This document shows positions 21,820 through 31,528 of a stretch of 38,545 nt of DNA, in pieces. The notes beneath the pieces are model-generated. The model had not been told where the DNA came from, searched no databases, and saw only the letters and a list, made by a program, of their open reading frames with translations. This DNA comes from Candidatus Sabulitectum sp. (lineage in GTDB: Bacteria > Fermentibacterota > Fermentibacteria > Fermentibacterales > JCC-6), in contig JAGLDY010000052.1 of assembly GCA_023145375.1 (NCBI GenBank), positions 1 through 38,545 on the forward strand, given 5' to 3'. Made by a program: the position numbers and the translations under genes. The first letter of the stretch is position 1. Each line of letters starts with the position of its first letter.

Positions 21820-23025
21820 GTGTGGTGTTCAATGAAGTTTCTGATGGCGGGGGTTATCCTCGTGTTCAGTGGTTATTCTTCCGAGTTCATGCAGATGACT
21901 CCTATGGGCAATGAATGCATTCCTGTCAGTATTGAACTCTCCGGCTGTACCGAGGCTTCAGAAGCACTGGAGCAGCTGGAATTTGATATTGATTTCTCAG
22001 GGATACTTGAGACTGCAGACCGTGGAGAAGGTTATGCCCATGCACGATGTGTACTTTCCGGAACAAGAGGCAGCTATACACTTTCTGTGGATGTTGACGG
22101 AGCGGAAGGTGAGATGCTTTTGAAGACAGAGTATTCAGGTTCTTCATGGCAAACTCTTATTCACAGATTTGCAGATGAGTTTGTCTACCTGCTTTCCGGT
22201 GAGCAGGGAATAGCATCTACTCAGGTTGCATACATAACCAGAAGCAGTGGTTTCTATTCTCTGAAAGTGCAGTCACTGGATCCAAGAGCACCTCAGGTAG
22301 TTATATCTGATGATGAGGTCATCACTACCCCGTCATGGAGTACGGATGGCGAAGAGATCGCATTCACTTCGTACAGGAATGGCCTTGGCGATATCTATCT
22401 CTATTCATTTGCCAATTCATCTGCACAGAGGATCATAACCGGTGGATTGAACACCTCCCCTGCGTGGACCCCGGACTCCAGGTACATCGCATTTACGAGA
22501 AGCATCGGGGGTAATTCAGATATTCACAGATATGATACTGCGTCAGGAGACGTACAGAGACTCACTGCCAGAGGATCAATAGAAACATCTCCGTCGTTCT
22601 CCCCCACAGGACAGCAGATGATACTTACCAGTGACAGGGTCGGTTATCCACAGCTTTACATAATGGACTCTTCAGGGGGGAGCGTTGAGAGGGCAGGTTT
22701 TGCCCACGGGTACTGCGACAGCCCTTCCTGGTCTCCCACCGGAGACCGCATAGCTTACTGTGCCCGTTCCAATGGGGATTTTCATATCTTTGTGATGAAT
22801 GCTGACGGAACTGATATCAGGCAGGTAACCACGGAGGGGACTCTAAACGAGGATCCGGTCTGGTCTCCAACCGGCGGCCATCTTGCATTTTCCAGTGACA
22901 TGAACGGTGAAAGATCTATATATCTTCTGGAATTGAATAAACTAACTGTTTACAGGTTATCCAGTGGTACAGAAAGTTACTGTGCAACATGGTCGCCTGT
23001 AACCATTCAGGGAGGGATACAGTGA
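21820..23025 (+). CDS. tolB: TolB-like periplasmic beta-propeller
   Basis: A 401-residue exported protein: signal sequence (MKFLMAGVILVFSGYSSEF), an N-terminal domain of about 110 residues, then WD40-like TolB repeats of the form PSWSxTGxxIAFxSxRxGxxDIYxx, six in number (residues about 150-395). TolB docks with Pal at the outer membrane and relays motor force. The GTG at 21820 is chosen because AAGGA ends 8 nt before it; an ATG four codons later has no close ribosome site. Its stop overlaps the pal start (GTGA). The repeats are clear, and assignment as TolB rests on the pal and cpoB-like neighbours. Confidence 0.9.
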   Translation: MWCSMKFLMAGVILVFSGYSSEFMQMTPMGNECIPVSIELSGCTEASEALEQLEFDIDFSGILETADRGEGYAHARCVLSGTRGSYTLSVDVDGAEGEMLLKTEYSGSSWQTLIHRFADEFVYLLSGEQGIASTQVAYITRSSGFYSLKVQSLDPRAPQVVISDDEVITTPSWSTDGEEIAFTSYRNGLGDIYLYSFANSSAQRIITGGLNTSPAWTPDSRYIAFTRSIGGNSDIHRYDTASGDVQRLTARGSIETSPSFSPTGQQMILTSDRVGYPQLYIMDSSGGSVERAGFAHGYCDSPSWSPTGDRIAYCARSNGDFHIFVMNADGTDIRQVTTEGTLNEDPVWSPTGGHLAFSSDMNGERSIYLLELNKLTVYRLSSGTESYCATWSPVTIQGGIQ

Positions 23026-23552
23026 AAAATACGGCACTTATTCTTGCGTGCTGCCTAATCGCAGGTCTTATGGCGGGTTGCAGACCTGATGATACAAATG
23101 GCGATACGGATGTTGATCCTGATTCTCTGTCATTTATTGAGGATGATACTCTCGGTGTTGGAGTATGGGTGGAGGATACAGTGGTAACCTATGCCGACCA
23201 GCTTGCAGATCATCAGCTGGTGTTGAACGATGTATTCTTCGACTACAATTCAGAGGATCTTTCCCCGGAAATGCTCCAGTTACTTATGGCTGATGCAGAT
23301 TATGTAATGAATAATTCAGGTTTCCGACTGCTTCTGGAAGGGCATTGCGACAATCGGGGTACAATTGACTACAACCTTGCCCTGGGCGAGAGAAGAGCCC
23401 AGTCGGTGTATGATTATCTGTCAAACTACGGGATAGCCGCAGTCAGGATCGAGACCGTCAGTTACGGTAAGGAAAGGCCATTTATCACCGGTGATGATGA
23501 CTGGGCTCTTTCGCAGAACAGGCGTGTACATATGCGCGTTCTTCCGGAGTAG
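23022..23552 (+). CDS. pal: Peptidoglycan-associated lipoprotein Pal (OmpA-like domain)
   Basis: A 176-residue outer-membrane lipoprotein binding peptidoglycan. The lipobox LMAGC ends at C20, a Asp-rich linker follows (about 21-55), then an OmpA C-terminal domain: VFFDYNSEDLSPEML, LLLEGHCDNRGTIDYNLALG and ERRAQSVYDYL, with NRRVHMRVLPE at the end. The GHCDNRG motif is GHTDERG in E. coli Pal. The GTG start at 23022 overlaps the tolB stop, with GGGAGGGA upstream. Spacing and order (tolB-pal-cpoB-like) are those of the canonical operon. Confidence 0.92.
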   Translation: MKNTALILACCLIAGLMAGCRPDDTNGDTDVDPDSLSFIEDDTLGVGVWVEDTVVTYADQLADHQLVLNDVFFDYNSEDLSPEMLQLLMADADYVMNNSGFRLLLEGHCDNRGTIDYNLALGERRAQSVYDYLSNYGIAAVRIETVSYGKERPFITGDDDWALSQNRRVHMRVLPE

Positions 23553-23555
23553 ATC

Positions 23556-24224
23556 ATGAAATTGTTTATGATGCCTCTGGTTGCCATCCTCCTTCTTACG
23601 GGCTGCTGGGGAGGACAGTGGGTGAACTCTCCAGGCACGGTTGAAGACATTGATGTAAGAACCGGGAAGATCACTCTGATGCTTGACTCCCTCAGGGATA
23701 TCTCTGAGCAGAATGAGATTCTTCTGAGAGCAATTCAGGCTCAGGCTGGAATGCGTGGCGGGGATCAGTCGCAGAATTTAATGGAACTTGCAGATCAGCT
23801 TGAGAGGCTGCTTAATTCAACTGGTTCTTCAGCACCGTCAACAGTTGATGCTGTCAGCGTTCAAACTGCTTATGAAGAGGCTTTCCGCCAGTATCAGCAG
23901 GGGGGATATTCTGTTGCTGCCGACGGTTTCCTGGAAGTTGCCATGGGAAGCCCGGAGGCTGATGTGGCGGATGATGCTCTTTACTATCTTGCTCTGTGCC
24001 ATCAGAGTCTTGGTGAGACCCACAGAGCTATAGAGGAGCTGGCGGCTGTTTACTTCAAGTATCCTTCGTCAGAAAAGGCTGCTCCAGCCCTGGCCAGAGC
24101 GGCTGCAATATACAGTGCTAACTCAGCTGTTGCGGAGATGCACAGACTGGAAACTCTTATCCTGGAGAGCTATCCAAACAGCGAAGAAGCTCGTCTTATT
24201 GCCGACAGGAGAAGTGGACAGTAG
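23556..24224 (+). CDS. CpoB/YbgF-like TPR lipoprotein
   Basis: A 222-residue protein in the place of CpoB, which couples Tol function with peptidoglycan synthesis. Unlike E. coli CpoB it looks like a lipoprotein: MKLFMMPLVAILLLTGCWGG with C17 after LLTG. A coiled-coil segment (about 30-90, with DSLRDISEQNEILLRAIQAQ) is followed by three TPR-like units (AYEEAFRQYQQGGYSVAADGF, ADDALYYLALCHQSLGETHRAIEELAAVYFKYP, AAPALARAAAIYSANS). Four bases separate it from pal. The name rests on context and architecture. Confidence 0.85.
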   Translation: MKLFMMPLVAILLLTGCWGGQWVNSPGTVEDIDVRTGKITLMLDSLRDISEQNEILLRAIQAQAGMRGGDQSQNLMELADQLERLLNSTGSSAPSTVDAVSVQTAYEEAFRQYQQGGYSVAADGFLEVAMGSPEADVADDALYYLALCHQSLGETHRAIEELAAVYFKYPSSEKAAPALARAAAIYSANSAVAEMHRLETLILESYPNSEEARLIADRRSGQ

Positions 24225-24317
24225 TTTATTGAACAGCGATGCTTGGCATTTAAGAGAAAAATCAAGCATATTACTTGGCTGAAGTAGAAAGTGTGTCCCC
24301 TTTTGTGGGGCTTGTAA

Positions 24318-24347
24318 TTGCGTGCCGCGCAGCTGATTAATTAATAT
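24318..24347 (+). promoter_or_regulatory. Possible promoter for tig-clpP-clpX
   Basis: In the 178-bp gap between the cpoB-like gene and tig, TTGCGT (24318-24323) and TAATAT (24342-24347) are 18 bp apart, about 55 bp before the tig ATG. A perfect 7-bp inverted repeat (ATGCTTG at 24239-24245, CAAGCAT at 24263-24269) and a CCCC/GGGG hairpin near 24297-24310 lie upstream, with no U-tract. Confidence 0.35.
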
Positions 24348-24402
24348 TTGATCGGTGGCGGCAGTGTTGCGTTCCTGCAACTGCACAGAAGAAGAGGAGA
24401 GA

Positions 24403-25668
24403 ATGGCTTACGAACTGATAAAGGAAGAGGACGACAAGAGAGTTGTCCAGTTTACCATGGATGCCGGTGACCTCAAGAAAATATTTAAGAAAGTAAAGAG
24501 GAACATCTCCAAAGAGGTAAGCATTCCCGGTTTCCGTCCGGGACATGTTCCCGACAGTATCATAGAGAAGAGATACGGAAACATCATTCTGGCAGAAGTT
24601 GCAGAGAGTGCCCACCAGGATCTAACTGATGGTCTATTTGACAAGTTCGACTGGATTCTTTCCGATGCAGATCCTGAACCTGAGAAAGTACTTCCTGTGG
24701 AGGGTGAGGACTATTCATATAAGGTGACCTATCACATATACGAAACACCTGAACCTGTGAACTACAAAGAGATCAAGCTTACAGTACCGGCATACGATTC
24801 GGTGAAGGCTGTTTCTGAAACCCTCGATCATATCCGGGGGCAGTTTGTTACCTTTGATGAGACAGATCAGCCCTCAGAGGAAGGTGATCTTGTTATTCTT
24901 ACCTTTCCTGATTCTGGCGACAAGGAAGATTCAGAACCCAAAGAGCTTACCGCTGTTATAGGCCAGAATGATATGGGCCCCGGATTTGACAAGATCATTA
25001 CAGGAGTGAAAGCCGGGGATGATTTTACTATGCAGATGAAGGTTGAGAAGGGCGATGACCCTGGTCTCAAGGGCCCTGCACACACCTTTACAGTTAAAGA
25101 GGTAAAGGTTCATTCCCTGCCTGAAATGGATGACGAATTTGCCACAAAAGCCGGTGGTTTCGAAACAATGGATGAGTTCCACCAGAAGGTAACTGATGAT
25201 GTTACCAGTCGTTTTGATTCGGAAATGAAGAGCTATACCGAGAGACAGGCCATTGACAGCATTCTGGACAGCAATGTGTTTGATGTTCCTGAATTCATGG
25301 TGGAGAACCTCACCAAAGATTATGTAAGTCATCTTGAAGATGGAGATTCCACCGAGGAAGCGGAAAAAGCTGCCGGTGAAATGGCTGAAAGAAAAGTAAG
25401 AGAATTCCTCATCCTTCGTCAGATCGCAATTGTGGAAAACCTTGAGATAAGCGAGGAGGAGATCGAAAAAGCAATTGCAGATGGTGACAGCAGATCATCG
25501 TATCTTGACAGGAACAGGAATGATAAGGCACTGGAATTTATATTGAATTCATCGGTAACAGAGGAGAAAGCGTCTGATGAAGATTCAGGTCAGTCTGAAA
25601 CTGTACCATGGAGATGGGTGGTAGTTGACCCTTCTGAAACAGAGGCCATCGAACAGGGAGAGAAATAA
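24403..25668 (+). CDS. tig: Trigger factor (ribosome-associated chaperone)
   Basis: A 421-residue chaperone and peptidyl-prolyl isomerase binding at the ribosome exit. The N-terminal ribosome-binding motif is GFRPGHVP (residues 43-50; family GFRxGKxP). The FKBP-like domain runs from about 150 to 245, ending in the LPEMDDEFA signature. The C-terminal helical domain (250-390) follows, then an acidic tail. The ATG at 24403 has AGAGGAGAG upstream. It overlaps clpP by TAATG, and tig-clpP-clpX is the standard protein quality-control operon. Confidence 0.95.
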   Translation: MAYELIKEEDDKRVVQFTMDAGDLKKIFKKVKRNISKEVSIPGFRPGHVPDSIIEKRYGNIILAEVAESAHQDLTDGLFDKFDWILSDADPEPEKVLPVEGEDYSYKVTYHIYETPEPVNYKEIKLTVPAYDSVKAVSETLDHIRGQFVTFDETDQPSEEGDLVILTFPDSGDKEDSEPKELTAVIGQNDMGPGFDKIITGVKAGDDFTMQMKVEKGDDPGLKGPAHTFTVKEVKVHSLPEMDDEFATKAGGFETMDEFHQKVTDDVTSRFDSEMKSYTERQAIDSILDSNVFDVPEFMVENLTKDYVSHLEDGDSTEEAEKAAGEMAERKVREFLILRQIAIVENLEISEEEIEKAIADGDSRSSYLDRNRNDKALEFILNSSVTEEKASDEDSGQSETVPWRWVVVDPSETEAIEQGEK

Positions 25669-26252
25669 TGCCTGTGATTCCTTTTGTCGTGGAGAGAGAG
25701 GGCAATTCCGAGAGATCGTACGATATTTACTCCAGGCTTCTCAAGGACCGGATCATCTTTATCGCTGACACGATCACTGCCCAGACTGCAAGTGTTGTTG
25801 TGGCGCAGCTTCTTTTCCTGGAAGGCCAGGATACAAAGCGCGATATCAACATGTACATTCACAGCCCCGGTGGCTCGGTCTCTGCCGGCCTGGCCATATA
25901 TGACACCATGGAGTTCATCAAGCCTGATATCTCAACTTTCTGCATGGGCAGTGCCGCTTCCATGGCTTCTGTTCTCCTTGCAGCAGGTGCAAAGGGCAAG
26001 AGAAGTATTTTACCCCACGCAAGGGTCATGATACATCAGCCCAGCGGGGGAGCGGTTGGTCAGTCTGCAGATATTCAGATAGAGGCCAGGGAAATAATGA
26101 AGATACGCAAACAGATGGATCAGATCCTCTCTGATCACACCGGAAGACCGATAGAACAGATCAATGCTGACAGTGATCGTAACTTCTGGATGGATGCCCA
26201 GGAGGCTCTGGATTATGGGATAGTCGACAATATTTTGACGAATCGAGACTGA
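25668..26252 (+). CDS. clpP: ATP-dependent Clp protease proteolytic subunit
   Basis: A 194-residue serine peptidase that forms the tetradecameric ClpP barrel. The catalytic Ser is S98 in MGSAASMAS, His is H123 in MIHQPSGG, and the acidic residue is in DSDRNFWM (about 168-170). The oxyanion-site SPGGSVSAG is present. [25 protein letters not shown] is the family N-terminus, and no long propeptide is seen. ATG overlaps the tig stop, and clpX begins 2 bp after its end. Confidence 0.96.
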   Translation: MPVIPFVVEREGNSERSYDIYSRLLKDRIIFIADTITAQTASVVVAQLLFLEGQDTKRDINMYIHSPGGSVSAGLAIYDTMEFIKPDISTFCMGSAASMASVLLAAGAKGKRSILPHARVMIHQPSGGAVGQSADIQIEAREIMKIRKQMDQILSDHTGRPIEQINADSDRNFWMDAQEALDYGIVDNILTNRD

Positions 26253-26254
26253 AA

Positions 26255-27505
26255 ATGCCAAAAGAAAACAGATGTTCATTCTGTAACAGGCCTGCTGCAG
26301 AGGTTAATCAACTGATCCAGGGGCCTGGCGTCTTTATCTGTGATGATTGTGTGCGTTACTGCCATGAGATCGTGGATGAGAACAGCAATAAGGGGAGTTC
26401 TGATAAACCTTCTTTCCTCAGCAAGGCCCTTCCTGTCCCTGCAGAGATCAAGGAAAAGCTTGATCAGTATGTGGTTGGGCAGGGCGAAGCTAAGAAAGTT
26501 CTGTCAGTTGCTGTCTACAACCATTACAGAAGACTTCAAAGCAAACATGATGCCACTGCTTCTGTTGAGCTGGAGAAGAGCAACATCATTCTTCTGGGAC
26601 CTACTGGCGTGGGTAAAACGCTGCTTGCCAGAACCCTGGCTAAGATCCTTGATGTACCCTTTGCCATTGCTGATGCCACAACTCTCACAGAGGCAGGGTA
26701 TGTTGGGGAGGATGTGGAGAATATTCTACTCCGGTTGCTGCAGGTTACCGATATGGATGTTGAACTTGCTCAGCACGGTATCATCTACATTGATGAGATC
26801 GACAAGATCGCCAGAAAATCAGAGAATGCTTCCATCACAAGAGATGTTTCAGGAGAGGGTGTTCAGCAGGCACTGTTGAAGATGATAGAAGGTACAGTTG
26901 CCGGCGTTCCTCCAGGGGGCGGACGGAAGCATCCCTATCAGGATCACATTCAGGTGGATACCACAGACATCCTGTTCATATGCGGAGGAGCTTTTCACGG
27001 CATAGAGAAGATAGTCTCAAAGAGGATCAGAAGATCCGCCCTGGGTTTCAATGCAGACCTGGGTAATGAAGATGAATTTGAAGGAACCAAGATACTGAAG
27101 AAAATAGAAGCCCATGACCTGGTACATTTCGGAATTATCCCTGAACTGGTTGGGCGTTTGCCGGTGATGGTCATGCTGAATGACCTTTCAGAGGAAGACC
27201 TGGTTCGAGTCTTGACTGAACCCAAGAACGCTCTGATCAAGCAGTTCAGATATATGTTTAATCTTGAGGGAGTTGACCTTCAGGTTACCGATGCTGCACT
27301 TCTTGCCATTGCCGGAGAGGCCAGTAAAAGCAAAAGCGGTGCACGGGGGCTTCGTTCAATCGTGGAGAGGATTCTTCTGGATCCCATGTATACAATACCG
27401 TCAAAAGAGCAACCGGTGAGCAAACTGATCATTAATGAGAAATGTGTAACAGATGGTGAAGCCCCGGACATGATAGAGCAGGATATACAGCGGGAAGCCG
27501 TCTGA
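26255..27505 (+). CDS. clpX: ClpX unfoldase, ATP-binding subunit of ClpXP
   Basis: A 416-residue AAA+ unfoldase. The N-terminal zinc-binding domain has C7, C10, C29 and C32 (CSFC, ICDDC). Walker A is [15 protein letters not shown], the pore-1 loop GYVGEDVEN, Walker [12 protein letters not shown], and the sensor/box motifs run through [10 protein letters not shown] and [19 protein letters not shown]. ClpP-binding loop residues are around [14 protein letters not shown]. It directly follows clpP, with engB after 1 bp. Confidence 0.96.
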   Translation: MPKENRCSFCNRPAAEVNQLIQGPGVFICDDCVRYCHEIVDENSNKGSSDKPSFLSKALPVPAEIKEKLDQYVVGQGEAKKVLSVAVYNHYRRLQSKHDATASVELEKSNIILLGPTGVGKTLLARTLAKILDVPFAIADATTLTEAGYVGEDVENILLRLLQVTDMDVELAQHGIIYIDEIDKIARKSENASITRDVSGEGVQQALLKMIEGTVAGVPPGGGRKHPYQDHIQVDTTDILFICGGAFHGIEKIVSKRIRRSALGFNADLGNEDEFEGTKILKKIEAHDLVHFGIIPELVGRLPVMVMLNDLSEEDLVRVLTEPKNALIKQFRYMFNLEGVDLQVTDAALLAIAGEASKSKSGARGLRSIVERILLDPMYTIPSKEQPVSKLIINEKCVTDGEAPDMIEQDIQREAV

Positions 27506-27506
27506 T

Positions 27507-28085
27507 TTGGCAAAACTGAATATCCAGTTCTTGAAAAGTTGCCCCGGGAAAACAGGTCTGCCCACTGACGGCCTGCCTGAGATCGCATTTATCGGAAGAT
27601 CCAATGTAGGCAAGTCGTCTCTTATAAACAAGCTTGCAGGCGGATCAAAGGTTGCCAGGACCAGCTCAAGACCTGGCTGTACTCAGTACATTAATATTTT
27701 TACCACGAACAAACAGTATTACATCGCCGATCTTCCCGGATATGGTTTTGCCAAGGCACCGGAAAGACTGCGTAAACAGTGGATCGGCTGGATCGGCTGG
27801 TATCTTCGGGAGAGAAAACCTCTCAGGGGCACTGTGCTTCTGGTGGATTCCAGACATCCGGGACTTGAAAATGACCTGTCCATGGTCAGGTTTCTCATGG
27901 AAGGTGGCAAGCCCTACATTGTGGCTTTAACGAAAAGTGACAAGCTGAAAAGAAACAAACTGGCACAGTCTATCCGGATCGCTGGTGAGATGGGACCGGT
28001 TATCCCTGTTTCTTCAGTGGATGGCAGCGGAATAAATGAACTTAGCAAGTGGCTGGCAACAGCCACGCTTTCAGCGGGGAGCTGA
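27507..28085 (+). CDS. engB: Ribosome-biogenesis GTPase EngB (YihA/YsxC)
   Basis: A 192-residue TRAFAC GTPase needed for assembly of the large ribosomal subunit. G motifs: G1 GRSNVGKSSL, G2 in PGCTQ, G3 DLPGYGFA, G4 TKSDK and G5 SSVDG. A TTG start (MAKLNIQFLKSCPGKTGLP) lies 1 bp after the clpX stop. EngB next to clpX is a common arrangement. The Trp-rich helix WIGWIGWYLRER is family-like (W..yl..R). Confidence 0.95.
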   Translation: MAKLNIQFLKSCPGKTGLPTDGLPEIAFIGRSNVGKSSLINKLAGGSKVARTSSRPGCTQYINIFTTNKQYYIADLPGYGFAKAPERLRKQWIGWIGWYLRERKPLRGTVLLVDSRHPGLENDLSMVRFLMEGGKPYIVALTKSDKLKRNKLAQSIRIAGEMGPVIPVSSVDGSGINELSKWLATATLSAGS

Positions 28086-28087
28086 TA

Positions 28088-29341
28088 ATGCCTGTTAGTA
28101 TCGTTGTTGGTCTTCAGTGGGGAGACGAAGGTAAGGGGAAGATGGTTGATCATCTGGCAGAGAATGCCACTGCGGTGGCCAGATTCAGTGGAGGATCCAA
28201 TGCCGGACACACCGTTGAGGTTGAGGGCAGAAGATTCGCCCTTCATCTTCTTCCTTCCGGCCTTGTACGCAGGGATGTCATTGGATTGATAGGTTCAGCC
28301 TGTGTCATGGATCCTGTCACCATTCTTGACGAGATCGGATCACTTGCTGACAGCGGTATCTCAGTTGAGGGCAGATTGAAGATCTCTGGCAAGATCAATC
28401 TCACCCATCCTGCATACAAGTGTGTGGAGAAGCGGAGTGAATCAGACAGGGCAAGTGGGAAAATAGGAACCACCGGTCGGGGCATAGGACCCACTTACGA
28501 AAGAAAGTACCGTCGCAATGCCATTCGACTGGAAGATGTTTTCAATATGAAAGAATTCAGAAAACTGGTTGATCTCCATACCCGGGAAGCTGTGAACTCC
28601 TTGAACATGGAGACTGCAGAGGTAGAGGAACTCAATTCCTCGGTAGAAAAGTTTGTGGAGGCAACCAGGGAAGTCTCCCGTTACTGTGACGATGTTTCGC
28701 TTTTCATAAACGACATTCTTGCCGGGAATGAACTGGTCATTGCTGAAGGGGCACAGGGTTCACTTCTTGATCCGGATCATGGCTCCTATCCCTTTGTAAC
28801 CTGTGGACAGTGTGTTGCGGGATCTGCTCCCACAAGTCTGGGTTTTGGCCCCACGCAGGTGAGTGATGTTGTAGGGATCCTGAAAGCATACACTACCCGG
28901 GTGGGATCAGGTCCATTTCCCACAGAACTTGATAATGATACAGGGGAGAGGATCCGTCAGGCAGGTCATGAGTTTGGAACAACAACAGGAAGACCCAGAA
29001 GGTGCGGCTGGCTTGATGGGGTTCTTGCAAAGTACTCCGCAAGGATCAATGGATGCACTTCCATAACTCTCACGCTTCTGGATGTTTTTAGCGGTTTTGA
29101 TGAGCTTAAGATATGCACTGGGTATCAGGGGGGAAAGTTCACCACAGGAAGGGCAATGGGTGATCTGATCCCTGTTTACGAGACCTTTTCCGGCTGGACC
29201 AGAGATATTCGCGGAGAGACCAGCTGGGAGAATCTTCCAGTGGAAGCTCAGAACTACGTGCTGGCTGTAGAGAAGATCGCAGGTGTTCCCATTTCTTCGA
29301 TCTCTACCGGTCCAGGCCGTAACGATGTTATCTGGCGCTAG
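28088..29341 (+). CDS. purA: Adenylosuccinate synthetase
   Basis: A 417-residue GTP-dependent enzyme converting IMP and aspartate to adenylosuccinate, the first AMP-specific step. Signature blocks: GLQWGDEGKGKMVDHL (P-loop, D13-like base), GGSNAGHTV (catalytic His), GTTGRGIGPTYERKY, VGSGPFPTEL and TTGRPRRCGWLD. The ATG at 28088 with GGGGAG upstream is chosen; an in-frame ATG 39 bp earlier lies in engB. It ends in TAG, a real TAG stop. Confidence 0.96.
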   Translation: MPVSIVVGLQWGDEGKGKMVDHLAENATAVARFSGGSNAGHTVEVEGRRFALHLLPSGLVRRDVIGLIGSACVMDPVTILDEIGSLADSGISVEGRLKISGKINLTHPAYKCVEKRSESDRASGKIGTTGRGIGPTYERKYRRNAIRLEDVFNMKEFRKLVDLHTREAVNSLNMETAEVEELNSSVEKFVEATREVSRYCDDVSLFINDILAGNELVIAEGAQGSLLDPDHGSYPFVTCGQCVAGSAPTSLGFGPTQVSDVVGILKAYTTRVGSGPFPTELDNDTGERIRQAGHEFGTTTGRPRRCGWLDGVLAKYSARINGCTSITLTLLDVFSGFDELKICTGYQGGKFTTGRAMGDLIPVYETFSGWTRDIRGETSWENLPVEAQNYVLAVEKIAGVPISSISTGPGRNDVIWR

Positions 29342-29346
29342 GTATC

Positions 29347-30708
29347 ATGCCGGGGTTTGACAGCCATTGTCATCTGCACTTCCATCACTTTGAAGAAGAT
29401 CTGGATGCAGTGGTAGAGAATTCAAGAAAAGCAGGTATCAGCCATATTCTTATCCCTTCAATTGATGTCTCCACCGCAGAAAGATCTGCGGATATCTCCG
29501 AAAAATACAACCTTTATTCAGCAGCAGCATTTCATCCGGAGCATCTGCCGGAGGAGAGCGTAGAGGATGTGGAATGGCTTGCACTCAAGCGTGTACTGCT
29601 TCGCCCCAACACAATTGCTGTGGGTGAGACCGGGCTTGATCTTCACCACGGTACTTTCAGCCCGGAGAGGCAGCTCCACTGGTTTCGCAGGCATATCGAG
29701 CTTGCAGAAGCCACAGGTTACCCTCTTATAGTGCATTCTCGAGGGGCAGAATCTGAGGTTTTGGAACATCTGCCTTCATCATTGTCTGTCCCTGTGATAC
29801 TTCACTGCTGGAGCGGTGACGGATCACTTACTGATGAAGCGGTGTCCAGGGGCTTTTACATCGGTGTGGATGGTCCTCTGACCTACAAGAAGAACAACAG
29901 TCTTCGTCGCAGGATCGCCAGTATTCCCAGAGAACAACTTCTGGTTGAGACGGACTCCCCGTTCCTGCCGCCGGAACCTTACAGAGGCAGAAGGAATGAG
30001 CCTGCGTTTACCAGATTTATCATCATGAAGGTCAGGGAACTTTGGGATGGTAACATGTCTATAGAAGAAACCTCGTACAATCTATGGGCAAATGCCATGA
30101 GGGCCTACAGACTTCATCCGGATAACAGAAGGGCAGATATTGTTTACAGATATGGGGATTCCCTTTATGTCAATCTTACAGCAAGATGCGAGAATGATTG
30201 CCGTTTCTGCCTCAGAAGATCTTCTGACGGAATTGGCGGTTACTATCTCAAGCACAGAGAGGATCCTCCTGAAAGCCTTGTTCTTTCCACCATTGAAGCG
30301 GTCTCCATTGAGGACTTTTCTGAACTGGTATTCTGCGGTTTTGGAGAATCGACCCTCAGAAGCAACCTCCTTATGAAGTGTGCTTCTGCGGCCAGTTCAC
30401 GAGGAGTAAAGACAAGACTTGATACAAATGGGCTTTGCACTTCTTTCCTAACAGACAAGCAGACGCTGGCACTGCTTAACTGTTTTGATTCGGTGAGCAT
30501 CAGTCTGAATGCTTCAGGGGCAAGGGAGTACAACAGGGTATGCCCGTCTTCAGTAACTGATCCCTGGGAGCATCTGATGAAGTTTATTAAACTTGCCAGG
30601 AATTCCGGGATCAAGACGCAGGTTTCTGCAGTTAAGAATTCAGGAGTTGATATACAGAGAGTGAAGGCCCTGGCAGGAAGGCTTCAGATGCCTCTTCGGA
30701 TCCGTTGA
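29347..30708 (+). CDS. TatD-family metal hydrolase fused to a radical SAM domain
   Basis: A 453-residue bifunctional protein. Residues 1-255 form a complete TatD DNase: H7/H9 (DSHCHLH), E94 (GETGLD), H130 (PLIVHSR), H153 (ILHCWSG) and D203 (ETDSPFL). Residues 265-453 form a radical SAM domain with the 4Fe-4S cluster motif C281-x3-C285-x2-C288 (CENDCRFC) and FCGFGEST as its GGE-like SAM contact. A family of TatD-linked radical SAM proteins is known; here both parts are one chain. Joint function is unknown. It sits between purA and rsmA, with 5 and 4 bp gaps. Confidence 0.9.
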   Translation: MPGFDSHCHLHFHHFEEDLDAVVENSRKAGISHILIPSIDVSTAERSADISEKYNLYSAAAFHPEHLPEESVEDVEWLALKRVLLRPNTIAVGETGLDLHHGTFSPERQLHWFRRHIELAEATGYPLIVHSRGAESEVLEHLPSSLSVPVILHCWSGDGSLTDEAVSRGFYIGVDGPLTYKKNNSLRRRIASIPREQLLVETDSPFLPPEPYRGRRNEPAFTRFIIMKVRELWDGNMSIEETSYNLWANAMRAYRLHPDNRRADIVYRYGDSLYVNLTARCENDCRFCLRRSSDGIGGYYLKHREDPPESLVLSTIEAVSIEDFSELVFCGFGESTLRSNLLMKCASAASSRGVKTRLDTNGLCTSFLTDKQTLALLNCFDSVSISLNASGAREYNRVCPSSVTDPWEHLMKFIKLARNSGIKTQVSAVKNSGVDIQRVKALAGRLQMPLRIR

Positions 30709-30712
30709 GATC

Positions 30713-31528
30713 ATGAACATCAGTCAAACAAGAGAAGTGCTTAACCAGCTGGGAATGAGACCGGACAAGTCCATGGGTCAGAATTTTCTTGTTAACCCCA
30801 TGGCTGTTCGTCGAATAGTAAATGCCCTTGGAGAAGTCTCAGGTACTGTTCTGGAGATAGGTCCCGGCCTTGGAGCCTTGACAAATGGACTTGTTCGCGC
30901 AGGGCATGACCTCACTGCAATTGAACTCAGCGAGGCAATGACTGAATGGCTGAAAGGGGAATACCCCGGAGTAAGAACCATCTCAGGTGATTTTCTTTCT
31001 GTGGAGCCCCGGAGTATTCCAGGTTATCCATTTTCTGCAGTGGCATCCAATCTGCCTTACAATATTTCTTCTCAGGTTGTTTTCAGCCTGTGTGAGCCGC
31101 ATTTTGACGGGGTTGAAAAGGCTGTTCTAATGTTTCAGAAAGAAATGGCAACAAGACTGGCATGTATTGACGGCGGCAGGAACTATGGCCGTTTGTCTCT
31201 TCTGGTCTGGCCGTGGTTCACTGTTGAGAAGCTCTTTGACCTGGACCCTGGAGATTTTCTACCCAGGCCCAATGTTGATTCCACTGTTGTTATCCTTAGA
31301 AGAAGAAAGGATTTGCCATTCAACAGAGAGGAATATGCTGTTTTTGCAGGCATTGTCAGGGCTGCCTTTTCAGGTAGACGCAAGAAAGTTATCAACTGCC
31401 TGACCCGGGTGTTCGGAAAGGCGGATTCGTTGGCTATGTTAGAGGCTGCCAATATTGATCCTGATCTCCGGGCAGAGAGAATAGCACCTGAGAAGTTTGC
31501 AGAGCTTGCAGGAAAGGCGAAGATATGA
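30713..31528 (+). CDS. rsmA: 16S rRNA (adenine1518/1519-N6) dimethyltransferase
   Basis: A 271-residue KsgA/RsmA methyltransferase that dimethylates two adenines in helix 45 of 16S rRNA. Visible motifs: DKSMGQNFLVNP near the N-terminus, the SAM-binding EIGPGLGALT, ELSEAM (motif II), NLPYNISS (catalytic motif IV) and FLPRPNVDSTVV. The C-terminal domain has FSGRRKKVINCL. TatD-rsmA proximity is a familiar arrangement. Its end overlaps the next start (ATGA). Confidence 0.95.
   Translation: MNISQTREVLNQLGMRPDKSMGQNFLVNPMAVRRIVNALGEVSGTVLEIGPGLGALTNGLVRAGHDLTAIELSEAMTEWLKGEYPGVRTISGDFLSVEPRSIPGYPFSAVASNLPYNISSQVVFSLCEPHFDGVEKAVLMFQKEMATRLACIDGGRNYGRLSLLVWPWFTVEKLFDLDPGDFLPRPNVDSTVVILRRRKDLPFNREEYAVFAGIVRAAFSGRRKKVINCLTRVFGKADSLAMLEAANIDPDLRAERIAPEKFAELAGKAKI

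Noticed and set aside
24239..24310. Inverted repeat and CCCC/GGGG hairpin between the cpoB-like gene and tig, considered as a terminator
   Set aside because: The stems are 7 bp with a 17-nt loop and 4 bp respectively, and neither is followed by a U-tract.
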